Assembly: GCA_038323575.1 (NCBI GenBank)
Contig: JBBQHB010000112.1
Coordinates: 1 to 14,441, forward strand
Direction: 5' to 3'
Length of the DNA stretch: 14,441 nt
DNA from: CAINVV01 sp038323575
GTDB taxonomy: Bacteria; Bacteroidota; Bacteroidia; Bacteroidales; Prolixibacteraceae
The notes beneath the pieces are model-generated. The model was not told where the DNA came from. It saw only the letters and a program-made list of their open reading frames with translations, and did no database searches. A program made the position numbers and the translations under genes. Below, one piece after another: positions 6,704-14,383 of the stretch (position 1 is its first letter; every line of letters starts with the position of its first letter).

Positions 6704-7744
6704 TTATATTTCGAGGGATGGAGTATAATTAGCTATGATCTTCTTTTCAATCTCCTCGGCCAATTCCGGATTATCTTTTAAGAGAGCTTTGACTCCTTCA
6801 CGACCTTGCCCCAATTTGGTTTCCCCGTAACTGAACCATGATCCGCTCTTCTTGATAATATTCAGCTCCACTCCCAGGTCGATAATCTCTCCGGTTTTGG
6901 AGATTCCTTCGCCGAAGATGATATCGAATTCTGCTTTCCGGAATGGAGGCGCGATCTTGTTTTTAACAATTTTCACCCTGGTATGGTTACCCTGCACCTC
7001 ATCACCATCTTTCAGCTGACCGATTTTACGGATATCCACCCTGACAGAAGCATAGAATTTCAGCGCGTTTCCTCCTGTCGTAGTTTCAGGATTCCCGAAC
7101 ATTACGCCGATTTTTTCGCGCAGCTGATTGATAAAAATACAGCAAGTCTTCGTTTTGCTGATGTTGGCCGTCAGTTTTCTGAGCGCCTGCGACATCAATC
7201 TTGCCTGCAATCCCATCTTGGAATCACCCATCTCACCTTCAATCTCCGCTTTTGGTGTTAACGCGGCAACAGAGTCAATTACGATGATATCAATAGCCCC
7301 GGAGCGTATCAGGTTATCTGCAATTTCAAGCGCCTGCTCGCCGTTGTCAGGCTGAGAGATCAATAATTCGTTGATGTTAACGCCCAGCTTGGTTGCATAA
7401 CTTGGATCAAATGCGTGTTCAGCATCGATGATGGCAGCAATGCCCCCTTGTTTTTGCGCTTCTGCTATGGCATGTATGGCCAGGGTTGTTTTACCGGATG
7501 ATTCCGGCCCGAATATTTCGATGACACGCCCCTTCGGGTATCCGCCAATTCCAAGTGCCAGGTCCAGCGCAATGGAGCCGGAACTGATGGCCGCTACGTC
7601 ATCTACAGGTTTGTCGCCCAAACGCATGATGGACCCTTTCCCGTAACTTTTCTCAATCTTATCAATTGTCAGCTGCAAAGCTTTCAATTTTTCGAGGTTA
7701 ACCGACTTTCCTGCCTCAGCAGCTTTTACTTCTTCTTTTGCCAT
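6704..7744 (-). CDS. recA: Recombinase RecA
   Basis: RecA forms filaments on single-stranded DNA, drives strand exchange in recombinational repair and stimulates LexA-type autocleavage. The 346-aa protein has the Walker A motif GPESSGKT at 79-86, IIDAEHAFDP at about 105-114, a Walker B strand IIVIDSVAAL at about 153-162, loop L1 around EGEMGDSKMG (169-178), INQLREKIGVMFGNPETTTGGNALKF at 205-230 including loop L2, and a C-terminal domain ending in NYTPSLEI. The acidic tail seen in some RecA proteins is short. It lies between bcp (9-bp gap) and thrA (5-bp gap) on the same strand. No SOS-box-like palindrome was recognised upstream of bcp or recA. The call is certain. Confidence 0.99.
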   Translation of the reverse strand: MAKEEVKAAEAGKSVNLEKLKALQLTIDKIEKSYGKGSIMRLGDKPVDDVAAISSGSIALDLALGIGGYPKGRVIEIFGPESSGKTTLAIHAIAEAQKQGGIAAIIDAEHAFDPSYATKLGVNINELLISQPDNGEQALEIADNLIRSGAIDIIVIDSVAALTPKAEIEGEMGDSKMGLQARLMSQALRKLTANISKTKTCCIFINQLREKIGVMFGNPETTTGGNALKFYASVRVDIRKIGQLKDGDEVQGNHTRVKIVKNKIAPPFRKAEFDIIFGEGISKTGEIIDLGVELNIIKKSGSWFSYGETKLGQGREGVKALLKDNPELAEEIEKKIIANYTPSLEI

Positions 7745-7753
7745 TTTTATCTG

Positions 7754-8221
7754 TTATTTAATATTTATCTCTTTTGCGATTTGTTCTGTGTGGTTTTTGG
7801 TATCAACTTTTTTAAATATTTTTTCAATGATCCCGTTTTCGTTGATCAGAAAAGTAGTTCTGATCACACCCATATAGCTCTTTCCGTAATTCATTTTCTC
7901 ACCCCAGACACCATAATCCTGAAGGATCTTTTTCTCCGTGTCGGCAATCAGGTTAAAACGCAAAGCATATTTCTCAATAAATTTCTGATGAGAAGAAGAA
8001 CTATCAGGGCTTACGCCTACGACATCTACCCCTTTTGACAACCAAAAATCGTAATTCCCGCTCAAATCGCAGGCTTCTGCCGTGCATCCCGGGGTATTAT
8101 CCTTCGGATAAAAGTACAGGATTAGCTTTTTTCCCTTAAAATCACCCAGTGAAAGGTTACGCCCATCTTGGGTCATACCTGTAAATGCAGGAGCAACAGC
8201 ACCTTCCGTTAATTGTTCCAT
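7754..8221 (-). CDS. bcp: Thioredoxin-dependent peroxiredoxin, BCP/PrxQ type
   Basis: This enzyme reduces hydrogen peroxide and organic hydroperoxides using thioredoxin, in the cytoplasm. The 155-aa protein has the AhpC/TSA fold with FYPKDNTPGCTAEACDL at about 37-53. Cys46 is the peroxidatic cysteine and Cys51, five residues on, the resolving cysteine of the PrxQ subtype. VVGVSPDS and the later RTTFLINENG are typical. Length is normal for the family. It is the first gene of the leftward unit with recA and thrA, read from a promoter in the divergent spacer with a TAAATTTG -7 element. Linking oxidative defence with recA fits a stress theme, though that grouping may be chance. Confidence 0.95.
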   Translation of the reverse strand: MEQLTEGAVAPAFTGMTQDGRNLSLGDFKGKKLILYFYPKDNTPGCTAEACDLSGNYDFWLSKGVDVVGVSPDSSSSHQKFIEKYALRFNLIADTEKKILQDYGVWGEKMNYGKSYMGVIRTTFLINENGIIEKIFKKVDTKNHTEQIAKEINIK

Positions 8222-8248
8222 GTTGATTTCTGAATTAAGTGTACCTTA

Positions 8249-8256
8249 CAAATTTA
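8249..8256 (-). promoter_or_regulatory. Promoter -7 element for bcp-recA-thrA
   Basis: On the minus strand 8256-8249 reads TAAATTTG, a perfect match to the Bacteroidota -7 consensus TAnnTTTG, 27 bp before the bcp ATG. The -33 TTG is not exact; a T-run at about 8280-8278 is the nearest candidate. Confidence 0.5.
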
Positions 8257-8329
8257 CGTGAATCCGACCACTTTCCGAAATGCTGAAGGTTAAAAATTCA
8301 ATTAATCTGCCGGGAAGGAAAAAAAGGGT

Positions 8330-8337
8330 TAAATTTG
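8330..8337 (+). promoter_or_regulatory. Promoter -7 element for the SPOR-domain gene
   Basis: TAAATTTG at 8330-8337 matches TAnnTTTG and lies 35 bp before the ATG at 8373. The expected -33 TTG is not present in the preceding purine-rich stretch. It is the divergent partner of the element at 8249-8256; the same octamer serves both strands of the 151-bp spacer. Confidence 0.5.
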
Positions 8338-8372
8338 TACTTTTAGATCCGATTTTGTATAGTTTATAGCGT

Positions 8373-10067
8373 ATGGACAAAGCCTTGCATTCAGTACGGA
8401 TTCTGGTACCAGTTCTGTTTATTTTTCTCTCAATCCAGCATTCCTTTGGCCAACAAACAGTTGGCAAAGAGACTCTTGGCATAGAATACTTCCAGCAGGA
8501 AAATTTCGAAAAGGCGCTTCCCGTCTTTGCCAAACTTGCCCAGAGTTATCCGGATAATGCCATGTACAATTACTATTACGGCGTTTGTCTGATCAAAAAC
8601 AACATTTTCGAGACTGCGGCCAAGGAGTCCCTTCTAAACGCTGTGGTCGACAAAACTCCTGTCAATGCCAATTTTTACCTTGGGAATTATTTCCATGCAC
8701 TTGAAGATTGGCAGGAAGCCAAAGATTTTTATGACAGATACGATAAAGCCGGAAGCAAGCAGGAAAAAAAATCGCTCCGGTTCGACTATTATGTAAGTCT
8801 TTGTGAACAAAAGAAAAATCCGTTTACACCAAAAGAATCTACTGATCCAGCTTTGTTTGGGGATACTTTGGTGAAACCTCCGCCAAAAATTGATGAAAAA
8901 ATATTTTCCATACCGGATGCCCTCAAAGATTCATGGTTTAATTTTCAGGTAAATGAAATCCTGGCCTACCACTCCATCGAAGATTTCAAAAGTGAAGCCA
9001 GCAAGATACTGTTCACCAAAGCCTGGATGTGCACCGGTCAAAACGACTCAATTCTGGTACTTACTGATTCGCTGCGAAAACAACACGAAAGGATTGCACG
9101 GGTCGATACCCGGTTGGGATTGGTTCAACAAATCGTTGATTGTGAGCAAAAATCCTACAAGCTGATGCGCGACAGGGAAAAATTCCTGGATCAATCCAGG
9201 GTCAAAGAGTCAGCATATTGGGAAAAAGCAGGAACAAAAGCTGCGATGGATTACAAAGCAGCTATCCTGGAAAGGGAGAAAAAACTTAATGAGGCCAAAA
9301 AATTGGCAGAAAAACCTGCGGAGCCAATGCCCGATCCTGCGGTTCAAAAGGATACAGTCCGGACGGAAAGCGAACAATCACTTTTGACTCCGGATGTAAC
9401 TGAAACAACCAGCACAAGTAATGACAATGTTGTTTACAAAGTTCAGATTGGCTCCTTCAGAAATGGCGTGATGACATCGGCATTTAAACTGTCTTACGCC
9501 AAAATCAGCAAACTGAGGAAAGTTGACAAACAGACAGATGATAAAAAATATGTCATATACACGGTAGGAAGTTTCACCCGGCTTGCTGATGCCACTAAGA
9601 TGAAAGAGCAACTTATCCGGGAAGGGATGAAGGGATCCGTCGTGGTAACTTATGACAAAACAACCGGAAAACCTGCAAAGGCTGTACCTGTTGCTGCCGC
9701 TAAAAAAGAACCCGAACCCAAAGCTTCCCCAAAATCACTTACACCTCAGGCTGGAACTTCAGCACAAAGTACACCCGTTGAAAATCTGGTCTTTAAGGTA
9801 CAAATCGGCTCCTTTAATAACGACCTGCAGTCGACAGTATTCAGAAAATCCCATGCCAGAATCAGCAAACTGATGAAGATTGACAAATACACCGACGCAA
9901 AAAACAACGTTATCTATACAGTAGGAGCATTTACTATCTACAAGGATGCATCCAAAATGAAGGATCAGATGGTGCAGGAAGGTTTTAAAGATGCCTACGT
10001 TGCAGCTTTTCACAACGGAGTAAGGGTGAAAATTGCTGATGCAATGAAACTTGCAGGTGAAAAATAA
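8373..10067 (+). CDS. Exported protein with TPR-like N-terminus and two tandem SPOR domains
   Basis: SPOR domains bind peptidoglycan stripped of stem peptides, so this is probably a periplasmic or envelope protein that contacts the cell wall. The 564-aa product has a signal peptide (hydrophobic residues 8-24, likely cleavage near SFG-QQ at 26/27). TPR-like helical repeats follow at about 33-125 (GIEYFQQENFEKALPVF, then NFYLGNYFHALEDWQEAKDFY), with a middle region of no known domain and a charged, Pro/Ala-rich linker at about 285-350. The first SPOR domain is at about 353-428 (VYKVQIGSF, YTVGSF). After a second Lys/Pro-rich linker comes the second at about 473-560 (VFKVQIGSF, YTVGAF). The two share KVQIGSF, AR/KISKL, VIYTVG and KMK-Q and look like an internal duplication. 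A divisome or wall-remodelling role is plausible but not shown. Confidence 0.85.
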   Translation: MDKALHSVRILVPVLFIFLSIQHSFGQQTVGKETLGIEYFQQENFEKALPVFAKLAQSYPDNAMYNYYYGVCLIKNNIFETAAKESLLNAVVDKTPVNANFYLGNYFHALEDWQEAKDFYDRYDKAGSKQEKKSLRFDYYVSLCEQKKNPFTPKESTDPALFGDTLVKPPPKIDEKIFSIPDALKDSWFNFQVNEILAYHSIEDFKSEASKILFTKAWMCTGQNDSILVLTDSLRKQHERIARVDTRLGLVQQIVDCEQKSYKLMRDREKFLDQSRVKESAYWEKAGTKAAMDYKAAILEREKKLNEAKKLAEKPAEPMPDPAVQKDTVRTESEQSLLTPDVTETTSTSNDNVVYKVQIGSFRNGVMTSAFKLSYAKISKLRKVDKQTDDKKYVIYTVGSFTRLADATKMKEQLIREGMKGSVVVTYDKTTGKPAKAVPVAAAKKEPEPKASPKSLTPQAGTSAQSTPVENLVFKVQIGSFNNDLQSTVFRKSHARISKLMKIDKYTDAKNNVIYTVGAFTIYKDASKMKDQMVQEGFKDAYVAAFHNGVRVKIADAMKLAGEK

Positions 10068-10081
10068 TTTCCTTTACTTTG
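10051..10081 (+). promoter_or_regulatory. Candidate promoter for clpS
   Basis: TTG at 10051-10053 lies 20 bp before TTACTTTG (10074-10081), which differs from TAnnTTTG at one position. The -33 element falls inside the end of the SPOR gene. A start near 10088 would give a leader of about 18 nt before the ATG at 10106. Confidence 0.4.
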
Positions 10082-10105
10082 CGTGGTTGTATTATATTAA
10101 AAACA

Positions 10106-10387
10106 ATGAAGCAAGATACTGACAAGTCTGTCCGCAAAGATCCCAAAAATTCAAAGGGATCAGGTAAGGAGAGCTCCCTAGTACTCTACAACGACGACTA
10201 TCACACCTTTAATTATGTGATCGACGCCCTTATGGAAGTATGTAGCATGGAGAGGGTTCAGGCCATTCAGTGCACCTATCTGGTTCATTACAAGGAAAAA
10301 TGCGAAGTTAAAAAAGGCACAAAGAAGAATTTACTCCCTATGCGCCGCGGACTTTCAGAAAGAGACCTGAAAGCTGTAATCCACTAA
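10106..10387 (+). CDS. clpS: ATP-dependent Clp protease adaptor ClpS
   Basis: ClpS recognises N-degron substrates (bulky hydrophobic N-terminal residues) and hands them to the Clp ATPase/ClpP protease in the cytoplasm. The 93-aa protein has a charged, flexible N-terminal tail (1-23) and then the ClpS core LVLYNDDYHTFNYVIDAL (25-42). The Asn-Asp residues of the N-degron pocket are present and a conserved His61 lies in LVHYKEKCEVKKG. The ATG at 10106 is preferred over a TTG codon at 10079, because the latter would translate through the likely promoter and add residues foreign to the family. Length is normal. Its TAA overlaps the convergent methyltransferase stop codon, so no spacer remains for a separate terminator. 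Confidence 0.93.
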   Translation: MKQDTDKSVRKDPKNSKGSGKESSLVLYNDDYHTFNYVIDALMEVCSMERVQAIQCTYLVHYKEKCEVKKGTKKNLLPMRRGLSERDLKAVIH

Positions 10388-11076
10388 CCTGCTGTTTTTC
10401 GTCCAAAAGATTTAATCACCGCACCCAATAAATTTTTGAATCCTATTCTGATTGTCAGCACGGATTGCCTGACTACTTTTCTGAGGAAAGGCAGTTTGTC
10501 TTCTTTTGGCCACAACATCCCTGTATTACGGATATAATCCCTGTAATCATCTCCGAAAAATTTAACCAGCAAATATTCTTCCCGTTTGATCTGGTAAATA
10601 CAAAATGGTGTTACCAGCACCACCGAAATCGGACCAGCTATCCAGTTCTGAAGCATGAAAACCTGACAAACGGCAATACCCAGCAATGCGCTGTACATCG
10701 GATGGCGAACATAAAAATAAGGGCCTGTTTTGACTAGTTCCAAATCCTCCTTTAACTCCTGACCAGGCACCCACCACTTTCCCAGATCCGACAATGCCCT
10801 GATGAATAGCCAGATAAAAAAAATATATACAATGGTGACAGGGAAACTGAGCCATTTCCAAAGATGATAATCAGTCGGTCCGAAATCAACCGAGAAAACA
10901 TAGATTAGAGGTACAACCTGAATACCAACGATTAGGAGAATAAGGAAAATCCGTTTTTTCTTCTGGACACTCAATATTTTTTTGTCGGCACTAAAGTTCT
11001 GAAGATAGTATATCTCCAAAAGGATAAGCAGAGCAACTCCACAAAGAAATATTGTTTCCAAAAACGCACGCTCCAT
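10384..11076 (-). CDS. Isoprenylcysteine carboxyl methyltransferase (ICMT)-family membrane protein
   Basis: This is an integral-membrane methyltransferase-like protein of 230 aa. Hydrophobic segments lie at about 6-25, 42-61, 75-95, 126-143 and 146-163. Family motifs are TGPYFYVRHPMY at 117-128 with the conserved RHP (124-126), and a C-terminal REEYLLVKFFGDDYRDYI at 165-182. Both form the S-adenosylmethionine-binding part in ICMT and phospholipid methyltransferases. Bacterial members rarely have known substrates; small molecules, lipids or peptides are possible, and prenylated protein is unlikely. It is monocistronic, convergent with clpS and sharing four bases with it at the stop codons. A good promoter lies upstream (11105-11133). 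The basic C-terminal tail after about 190 is longer than the core needs. Confidence 0.8.
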   Translation of the reverse strand: MERAFLETIFLCGVALLILLEIYYLQNFSADKKILSVQKKKRIFLILLIVGIQVVPLIYVFSVDFGPTDYHLWKWLSFPVTIVYIFFIWLFIRALSDLGKWWVPGQELKEDLELVKTGPYFYVRHPMYSALLGIAVCQVFMLQNWIAGPISVVLVTPFCIYQIKREEYLLVKFFGDDYRDYIRNTGMLWPKEDKLPFLRKVVRQSVLTIRIGFKNLLGAVIKSFGRKTAG

Positions 11077-11104
11077 TTGTCAGGATTCTGTTCTAAAAGT
11101 TTTG

Positions 11105-11133
11105 CAAATTTACTTAAGACATTGAATCTCCAA
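11105..11133 (-). promoter_or_regulatory. Promoter for the ICMT-family gene
   Basis: On the minus strand TTG at 11133-11131 is followed, 18 bp later, by TAAATTTG at 11112-11105, a close match to the Bacteroidota TTG / TAnnTTTG promoter. It lies 28 bp before the ATG at 11076. Confidence 0.55.
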
Positions 11134-11327
11134 AATTGAAAACCAAGAATAACGAAGTTACCATTAATTTTAATTGATTAAGGGTAAAGGATACGATGAC
11201 TGTCTGTATAATGGAAGTGGTTATATGTAATCGCAATTTAAGTCATATATTACCTTGGGGCACAATCCGCATCTTCATTAATATTAGGTAAATTCTCTTA
11301 AATAAATTTAAATATCCGGACTGAAAC

Positions 11328-11360
11328 GCAACCTTTACGCCTCGGAGACTTTCTTAATAA
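11328..11360 (+). promoter_or_regulatory. Possible ECF-sigma-type promoter for the NigD-like gene
   Basis: The 307-bp spacer 11077-11383 has no gene I can support. Near its right end, GCAACCTTT at 11328-11336 is followed about 15 bp later by TCTTAATAA (11352-11360). From memory this resembles the GCAACC...TCTTA pattern of some Bacteroidota extracytoplasmic-function sigma promoters. No TAnnTTTG element fits this gene. This is a weak, pattern-based call. Confidence 0.25.
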
Positions 11361-11383
11361 TATGATCAATAAACTAAACAGCC

Positions 11384-12088
11384 ATGAAGATCATACTTAA
11401 AATACAAACAGTTTTCCTTCTTGCATTTTTGACAGGCAGTCTGCTTTTCACCTCCTGTAACAAAGAAAGCGACAACTATTCAATTGGCGATTTCATGGTC
11501 TCATTCGGCGTGGTTGTAAAAAGCAGCGCGGAAACAGAAATTAATTACATCATTCACCTTGACAACGGGGATAAACTGGTTTCTCTTGTGACTCCGCCCC
11601 ATTGGCTGGAACTCCATAACGGCCAGCGGGTTCAGGTGATTTTTGCACCTTTTGATGACAAGATCAATGCTGACAATACAAAGACTTACTACGGCAAGAT
11701 CAACGATATCCATGATATACTTTTCAAGAACATCCTGAAATTAACGCCGGCAATTGACGACAGCATCGGCCATGATCCGATAACTCTTCGGGAATCGTGG
11801 ATATCAGGCGACAGCATCCTCACCATTGGCTTCAACTATTACACTGCAGGATCGGTTCATTACATCAATCTGGCAGATAACGGGGAAGGGAACGGCATCA
11901 GTCAGCCCTACATTTTTGAATTCCGTCACAATGCAAGGGGTGATCTTCAGAGATACCGTGCAACCGGGCTTGTCAGTTTCGATCTTAATCCAATTAAAGT
12001 AACAGGTCAGCATAAAGTCGATTTTATTGTACGTTATTCGGATTATACCGGAAAAACAACTGATTTGCCGCATACCTTTATTTATTGA
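11384..12088 (+). CDS. NigD-like lipoprotein
   Basis: A secreted lipoprotein of 234 aa. A signal peptide with hydrophobic core at about 8-21 ends in the lipobox LFTSC, so Cys25 would be lipidated. NKESDN follows; acidic residues there are typical of export to the outer surface in Bacteroidota. An OB-like N-terminal domain (about 35-115, INYIIHLDNGDKL and YYGKINDI) is followed by a beta-rich C-terminal domain (about 125-234, SILTIGFNYYTAGSVHYINL and HKVDFIVRYSDYTG). This matches the two-domain NigD-like family, named after a gene beside the nigrescin bacteriocin locus. The molecular role is unknown. No bacteriocin or transporter gene lies beside it; the next gene is the DPP5-like peptidase, 120 bp downstream. 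The family call rests on pattern recognition. Confidence 0.7.
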   Translation: MKIILKIQTVFLLAFLTGSLLFTSCNKESDNYSIGDFMVSFGVVVKSSAETEINYIIHLDNGDKLVSLVTPPHWLELHNGQRVQVIFAPFDDKINADNTKTYYGKINDIHDILFKNILKLTPAIDDSIGHDPITLRESWISGDSILTIGFNYYTAGSVHYINLADNGEGNGISQPYIFEFRHNARGDLQRYRATGLVSFDLNPIKVTGQHKVDFIVRYSDYTGKTTDLPHTFIY

Positions 12089-12184
12089 ATCTAAATAATG
12101 GTGAGACAAGCCTGTGTCTTCTTCCAAAGCAAAAATTTTGTGGCATATACTGTTTTTTATCATTCCCTTCCAATTAAAACCTGT

Positions 12185-12192
12185 TACTTTTG
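12185..12192 (+). promoter_or_regulatory. Promoter -7 element for the DPP5-like gene
   Basis: TACTTTTG at 12185-12192 matches TAnnTTTG and lies 16 bp before the ATG at 12209. A transcript starting about 6 bp further on would have a very short leader. It also argues that the ATG at 12098 upstream is not used. No exact -33 TTG was found. Confidence 0.5.
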
Positions 12193-12208
12193 CAAAAAAA
12201 AATTGAAA

Positions 12209-14323
12209 ATGAAGACGCTCATCTCTTTCCTTTTGCTTTTAATAGTTACCTCGTACCAGTCGGTTGGAATGCCTTTAGAAAACCAACCGGTTAAAAAGAA
12301 TTTTGTACCAGAAACACCAATACTCAAGAATGACCTGATGACCCCCGAAATACTCTGGTCGTTCGGGCGGGTTGGCTCAGCACAGGTTTCGCCGGATGGC
12401 AAAAAGGTTTTGTACGATGTGACCTATTTTAATATACCTGAAAACAAATCTTACCGGGATCTCTACCTGATTGCCACTGTTGGCGGACAAAGTATACGCA
12501 TCACAGATACGCCTGAAAAAGAATCAGAAGCTACCTGGCGCCCTGATGGAAAAAAGATCGGTTACATCTCAACTGCATCAGGAGAACCCCAACTGTGGGA
12601 AATAAATCCGGACGGAAGTTCGCCGGTACAGCTATCCAAAGTTAAAGACGGCATTTCCGGGTTCAAATATGCTCCCGACATGAAACATGTTTTCTACATC
12701 GGCACCGTTAAGCTTGACCAGGATGTACATGACAAATATCCTGACCTGCCTTTGGCCAATGCAAGGTTGTACGATGACATCATGTACCGTCACTGGGACA
12801 CATGGAGCGACGGCACTTACCAGCATGTTTTTGTGGCTTCCTACAGTGAAACCAGGCTTTCTAACGACAAAGACCTTCAAAAAGGAGAAAGATACGACTG
12901 CCCCCTGAAGCCCTTCGGCGGCAGTGAACAGATCGACTGGAGCCCTGACGGGAAAATGCTTGCTTATACCTGTAAGAAAAAGGCAGGAAAAGATTATGCC
13001 GTTTCTACCAATTCAGACATCTATCTTTACAACCTGGAGAACGGCACAACCAGAAATCTCACCGAGGGGATGATGGGCTATGATCAGAACCCGGCCTTTT
13101 CACCTGACGGCAAAAATATAGCATGGGAGAGCATGGCCCGTGACGGCTACGAAGCCGATAAAGCGAGATTATTTGTGGCTGATCTTGCAACCGGAAAGAA
13201 AGAAGATTATTCTGCCGGTTTCGACCAGAATGTCCAAAACCTGGCTTGGTCGACCGACAGCAAAACACTATGGTTTATCTCTGACATCAAGGCCACAGAT
13301 GAAATATTCAAGCTGGACCTTGCTTCCCGCAAAATCACAAGGGTAACAGATGGTATCCATAATTTCCAGAGCGTAGCCCCCGCCGGCGATAAACTGGTTG
13401 CCTCCAAAGTCTCCATGTCTCAGCCTGCGGAATTGTACCTGGTCGATCCTAAAACCGGAGCTGAAAAGGCACTTACAACTGTCAACAAAGGCATTTTGGA
13501 CCAGCTTGCGATCGGCAAAGTTGAAAGCCGCTGGATTGGCACTTCCGACAATAAGAAAATGCGTGCCTGGGTAATCTATCCGCCTCATTTCGACCCGAAG
13601 AAAAAATATCCCGCGCTCCTGTTCTGCGAAGGTGGTCCGCAATCCACAGTAAGCCAATTTTGGTCCTACCGCTGGAATTTCCAGATTATGGCAGCCAACA
13701 ATTACATTATTATTGCGCCAAACCGGCGTGGGCTTCCGGGCTTCGGACAGGAATGGAACGAACAGATATCAGGCGATTACGGCGGTCAGAACATGAAAGA
13801 TTACCTGACTGCCATTGATACGCTTGTGGCGGAACCTTTTGTTGACAAAAACAAACTCGGAGCTGTCGGAGCAAGTTATGGAGGATATTCGATCTATTTC
13901 CTTGCGGGAATCCACCAGGGAAGATTCAAAGCATTCATCTCACACAGCGGCATCTTCAACCTGGAAGCAATGTACTCAACTACCGAAGAGATGTGGTTTG
14001 TTAACTGGGATAACGGCGGATCTTACTGGGATGCTAAAAACGCAGTAGCACAGAATACTTACAAAAACTTCTCTCCGCATAAACTGGCACAAAACTGGGA
14101 TACCCCGATGCTGGTGATCCATGGAGAAAGGGATTACCGGATTCCATACACGCAGGGCATGGGCGCTTTTAACACGGCCAGGCTGAAAAACATTCCGGCT
14201 GAACTGCTGCTTTTCCCCGAAGAAAACCACTGGATTCTGCAGGCACAGAACGGAATTCTGTGGCAACGGGTGTTCTTTAATTGGTTAGACCGATGGTTAA
14301 ACAGCGATTCAGCTCAAAAATAA
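12209..14323 (+). CDS. S9 family prolyl-oligopeptidase-type peptidase, DPP5-like
   Basis: An exported serine dipeptidyl peptidase that probably trims dipeptides from peptides in the periplasm. From the ATG at 12209 the product has 704 aa, starting MKTLISFLLLL with a signal peptide of about 20 residues. The N-terminal half is a beta-propeller with PD40-type repeats (SPDGKKVLY, RPDGKKIGY, SPDGKMLAY, SPDGKNIAW). The C-terminal alpha/beta-hydrolase domain has Ser556 in GASYGG, Asp642 in HGERDYRIP and His674 in EENHW as catalytic triad. Stretches such as GGPQSTVSQFWSYRW and NEQISGDYGGQNM closely match my memory of Porphyromonas gingivalis DPP5. An upstream in-frame ATG at 12098 would add 37 residues without a signal peptide and overlap the -7 element, so it is rejected. 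It is the likely source of dipeptides in an amino-acid-fermenting lifestyle. Confidence 0.92.
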   Translation: MKTLISFLLLLIVTSYQSVGMPLENQPVKKNFVPETPILKNDLMTPEILWSFGRVGSAQVSPDGKKVLYDVTYFNIPENKSYRDLYLIATVGGQSIRITDTPEKESEATWRPDGKKIGYISTASGEPQLWEINPDGSSPVQLSKVKDGISGFKYAPDMKHVFYIGTVKLDQDVHDKYPDLPLANARLYDDIMYRHWDTWSDGTYQHVFVASYSETRLSNDKDLQKGERYDCPLKPFGGSEQIDWSPDGKMLAYTCKKKAGKDYAVSTNSDIYLYNLENGTTRNLTEGMMGYDQNPAFSPDGKNIAWESMARDGYEADKARLFVADLATGKKEDYSAGFDQNVQNLAWSTDSKTLWFISDIKATDEIFKLDLASRKITRVTDGIHNFQSVAPAGDKLVASKVSMSQPAELYLVDPKTGAEKALTTVNKGILDQLAIGKVESRWIGTSDNKKMRAWVIYPPHFDPKKKYPALLFCEGGPQSTVSQFWSYRWNFQIMAANNYIIIAPNRRGLPGFGQEWNEQISGDYGGQNMKDYLTAIDTLVAEPFVDKNKLGAVGASYGGYSIYFLAGIHQGRFKAFISHSGIFNLEAMYSTTEEMWFVNWDNGGSYWDAKNAVAQNTYKNFSPHKLAQNWDTPMLVIHGERDYRIPYTQGMGAFNTARLKNIPAELLLFPEENHWILQAQNGILWQRVFFNWLDRWLNSDSAQK

Positions 14324-14353
14324 TATTGTTGAAAACTAAATAGTTGCAATATG

Positions 14354-14383
14354 TTGGAAAAATAATTTTTCCGGCTAATTTTG
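14354..14383 (+). promoter_or_regulatory. Probable promoter for a gene beyond the right edge
   Basis: TTG at 14354-14356 and TAATTTTG at 14376-14383 (TAnnTTTG) are 19 bp apart, a good Bacteroidota promoter layout. The transcript would begin near 14390 with a GC-rich leader containing GGGG-CTGAG-CCCC (14400-14412), a small hairpin. The gene it serves is outside the window. Confidence 0.45.
14356..14372 (+). terminator. AT-rich stem-loop after the DPP5-like gene
   Basis: GGAAAAA (14356-14362) and TTTTTCC (14366-14372) are a perfect inverted repeat with a 3-nt loop, 33 bp after the stop codon. The 3' arm supplies a T-run, so it may stop transcription, but only two G-C pairs hold the stem. It also lies between the -33 and -7 elements of the next promoter. 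Confidence 0.35.

Noticed and set aside
8222..8372. SOS/LexA operator upstream of bcp-recA
   Set aside because: No convincing palindromic operator could be recognised by eye; only promoter elements are supported.
10079..10105. TTG start adding nine residues to ClpS
   Set aside because: It overlaps the likely promoter and the added residues have no counterpart in ClpS.
10384..11076. True protein-prenylcysteine methyltransferase function
   Set aside because: Sequence motifs support the membrane methyltransferase family only; bacteria generally lack prenylated CaaX proteins, so the substrate is left open.
12098..12208. Upstream in-frame ATG extending the DPP5-like peptidase by 37 residues
   Set aside because: The added part is Cys/Lys-rich without a signal peptide, buries the real signal sequence and overlaps the TACTTTTG promoter element.
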